A stretch of DNA of 64,000 bases from Pseudomonas asplenii (lineage in GTDB: Bacteria; Pseudomonadota; Gammaproteobacteria; Pseudomonadales; Pseudomonadaceae). Under the pieces are notes generated by a model. The model was not told the DNA's origin. It did no database searches and worked only from the letters and a program-made list of their open reading frames with translations. The stretch spans positions 599,090 through 663,089 of the forward strand of contig NZ_JSYZ01000009.1 in NCBI RefSeq assembly GCF_001293465.1. The letters run 5' to 3'. Shown here piece after piece: positions 62,893 to 64,000 of the stretch. Positions within the stretch are counted from its first letter, which is position 1. The number at the start of each line of letters is the position of its first letter. A program made the translations under genes and the position numbers.

Positions 62893-64000
62893 TCACTCCG
62901 GCAATTCGACCACGCCATCGGCATCGGTCATCGCCCGCTCCAGCAGGTCGGCAGGCAGGCTCTTGCTCGCGCGAGCCCCCAGCAGCTTGAGCTGCTCGCT
63001 GCGGCTGATGAGGTTGCCCCGGCCTTCCGTCAGCTTGTTGCGCGCCGCCGCGTAGGCCTTGTCCAACTGCTGCAGGCGGCTGCCTACTTCGTCCAGGTCC
63101 TGGATGAACAGCACGAACTTGTCGTACAGCCAACCGGCGCGCTCGGCGATTTCCCGAGCGTTCTGGCTCTGGCGCTCCTGTTTCCAGAGGCTGTCGATCA
63201 CCCTCAGGGTCGCCAGCAGCGTGGTCGGGCTGACAATCACGATCTGCCGGTCGAACGCCTCCTGGAACAGGTTCGGTTCCGCCTGCAAGGCCGCCGAGAA
63301 CGCCGCCTCGATCGGCACGAACAGCAGGACGAAATCCAGGCTGTGCAAGCCTTCCAGACGCTTGTAGTCCTTGCCGGACAGGCCCTTGAGGTGATTGCGC
63401 AACGACAGCACATGCTGCTTGAGTGCCGCCTGGCCGATCACCTCGTCAGCCGCGCCGACATACTGCTGATAGGCCGTCAGGCTGACCTTGGAGTCCACCA
63501 CCACCTGCTTGTCCCCCGGCAGCAGGATCAGCACGTCCGGCTGGAACCGCTCACCATCAGGGCCCTTGAGGCTGACCTGGGTCTGGTATTCGCGGCCCTT
63601 TTCCAGGCCGGCATGCTCGAGCACCCGCTCAAGAATCAGTTCGCCCCAGTTACCCTGGGTCTTCTGGCCCTTGAGCGCCTGGGTCAGGTTGGTCGCCTCA
63701 TCGCTCAGGCGCAGGTTCAGCTGTTGCAGGCGCTCCAGTTCCTTGCCCAGGGAAAAACGCTCGCGGGCCTCGGCCTGGTAACTTTCCTCGACACGTTTTT
63801 CAAAGGACTGGATACGCTCCTTCAACGGGTCGAGCAATTGTCCGAGGCGTTCCTGGCTGCTTTGCGCGAAACGCGCCTCGCGCTCATCGAAGATCTTCCC
63901 GGCCATTTCGGCAAACTGCGCCCGCAGTTCGTCCCGCGAGCCTTGCAGGTCCTGGAGCCGTTGCTGGTGCCCCTCCTGCTGTTCACGCAGGGCCGCATTC
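62893..64000 (-). CDS. rmuC: DNA recombination protein RmuC, 5' part outside the window
   Basis: The frame is open through the right edge (about 369 codons visible), with a coiled-coil rich N-terminal region and the conserved RmuC domain: TQGNWGELILERVLEHAGLE, GPDGERFQPDVLILLPGDKQ, VVDSKVSLTAY and FVLLFVPIEAAFSAAL. RmuC limits inversions at short inverted repeats and has a nuclease-like core. Its N-terminal membrane anchor lies beyond position 64000. Confidence 0.92.
   Translation of the reverse strand, partial: NAALREQQEGHQQRLQDLQGSRDELRAQFAEMAGKIFDEREARFAQSSQERLGQLLDPLKERIQSFEKRVEESYQAEARERFSLGKELERLQQLNLRLSDEATNLTQALKGQKTQGNWGELILERVLEHAGLEKGREYQTQVSLKGPDGERFQPDVLILLPGDKQVVVDSKVSLTAYQQYVGAADEVIGQAALKQHVLSLRNHLKGLSGKDYKRLEGLHSLDFVLLFVPIEAAFSAALQAEPNLFQEAFDRQIVIVSPTTLLATLRVIDSLWKQERQSQNAREIAERAGWLYDKFVLFIQDLDEVGSRLQQLDKAYAAARNKLTEGRGNLISRSEQLKLLGARASKSLPADLLERAMTDADGVVELPE

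Overview
The window is high-GC chromosomal DNA from a Pseudomonas, most likely of the fluorescens/putida side of the genus rather than P. aeruginosa. The reasons are the TCA-cycle cluster sdhCDAB-sucAB-lpd-sucCD divergent from gltA, a run of genes (betX, lpxL, minCDE, rluA, apeB, prc, fklB, rdgC, an SSS-type hybrid kinase) whose order resembles, from memory, the PA3234-PA3271 stretch of P. aeruginosa PAO1, and many imperfect inverted doublets of the REP sequence with core GTAGGAGC..GGCTTGCCCGCGAA, typical of non-aeruginosa pseudomonads. There is no prophage, insertion sequence, CRISPR array or integrative element; this is core and near-core chromosome.

Layout. 1-12.3 kb: energy metabolism. 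sucD (cut by the left edge), sucC, lpd, sucB, sucA, sdhB, sdhA, sdhD and sdhC all read leftward from a clear sigma70-like promoter; gltA reads rightward from its own promoter. Stem-loops sit at three of the operon junctions. 12.5-15.6 kb: acetate symporter ActP with its small partner YjcH, and the orphan betaine-binding protein BetX. 15.9-28.2 kb: envelope and division block: GH17 glucan transferase, an alpha/beta hydrolase coupled to an MlaA/VacJ-like protein, a Cof-type HAD phosphatase, a patatin-like esterase, LpxL acyltransferase, MinCDE, RluA, aminopeptidase ApeB and a small membrane protein. 28.2-38 kb: an MscS channel, then a GntR-controlled ABC import cassette that carries two predicted cytoplasmic phosphohydrolases, then a quinone oxidoreductase. 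38.1-47.8 kb: periplasmic protease Prc, an EAL-CBS-GGDDF protein, a small XRE-regulator/unknown gene pair, a DUF1232 protein, an FKBP lipoprotein, and a RoxA-like di-heme cytochrome c followed by a membrane-anchored catalase-like protein. 47.9-48.4 kb: a tandemly duplicated tRNA-Val/tRNA-Asp unit. 48.6-64 kb: RdgC, a bile-acid-symporter-family carrier, a guanidine-II riboswitch with its guanidinium exporter, an MFS-PlsC fusion, a TDT-family transporter, an isochorismatase/cupin pair divergent from a GlxA-like AraC regulator, an unrecognised gene, an MFS/TetR pair, an SSS-histidine kinase-receiver hybrid (MxtR/CrbS type) and rmuC (cut by the right edge).

How the genes fit together. The TCA cluster, ActP-YjcH and the SSS-type kinase form an acetate/acetyl-CoA axis, because kinases of this type are known to control acetate use. 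The most interesting less-characterised pieces are the ABC cassette with two phosphohydrolases and a sigma54-like promoter at 31.2-36.9 kb, the cytochrome/catalase pair at 44.8-47.8 kb, two facing consensus DnaA boxes inside a 37-bp near-perfect inverted repeat at 43.46-43.50 kb, and the mini-ykkC riboswitch at 50.7 kb. All family assignments were made by reading the sequence, without database searches.
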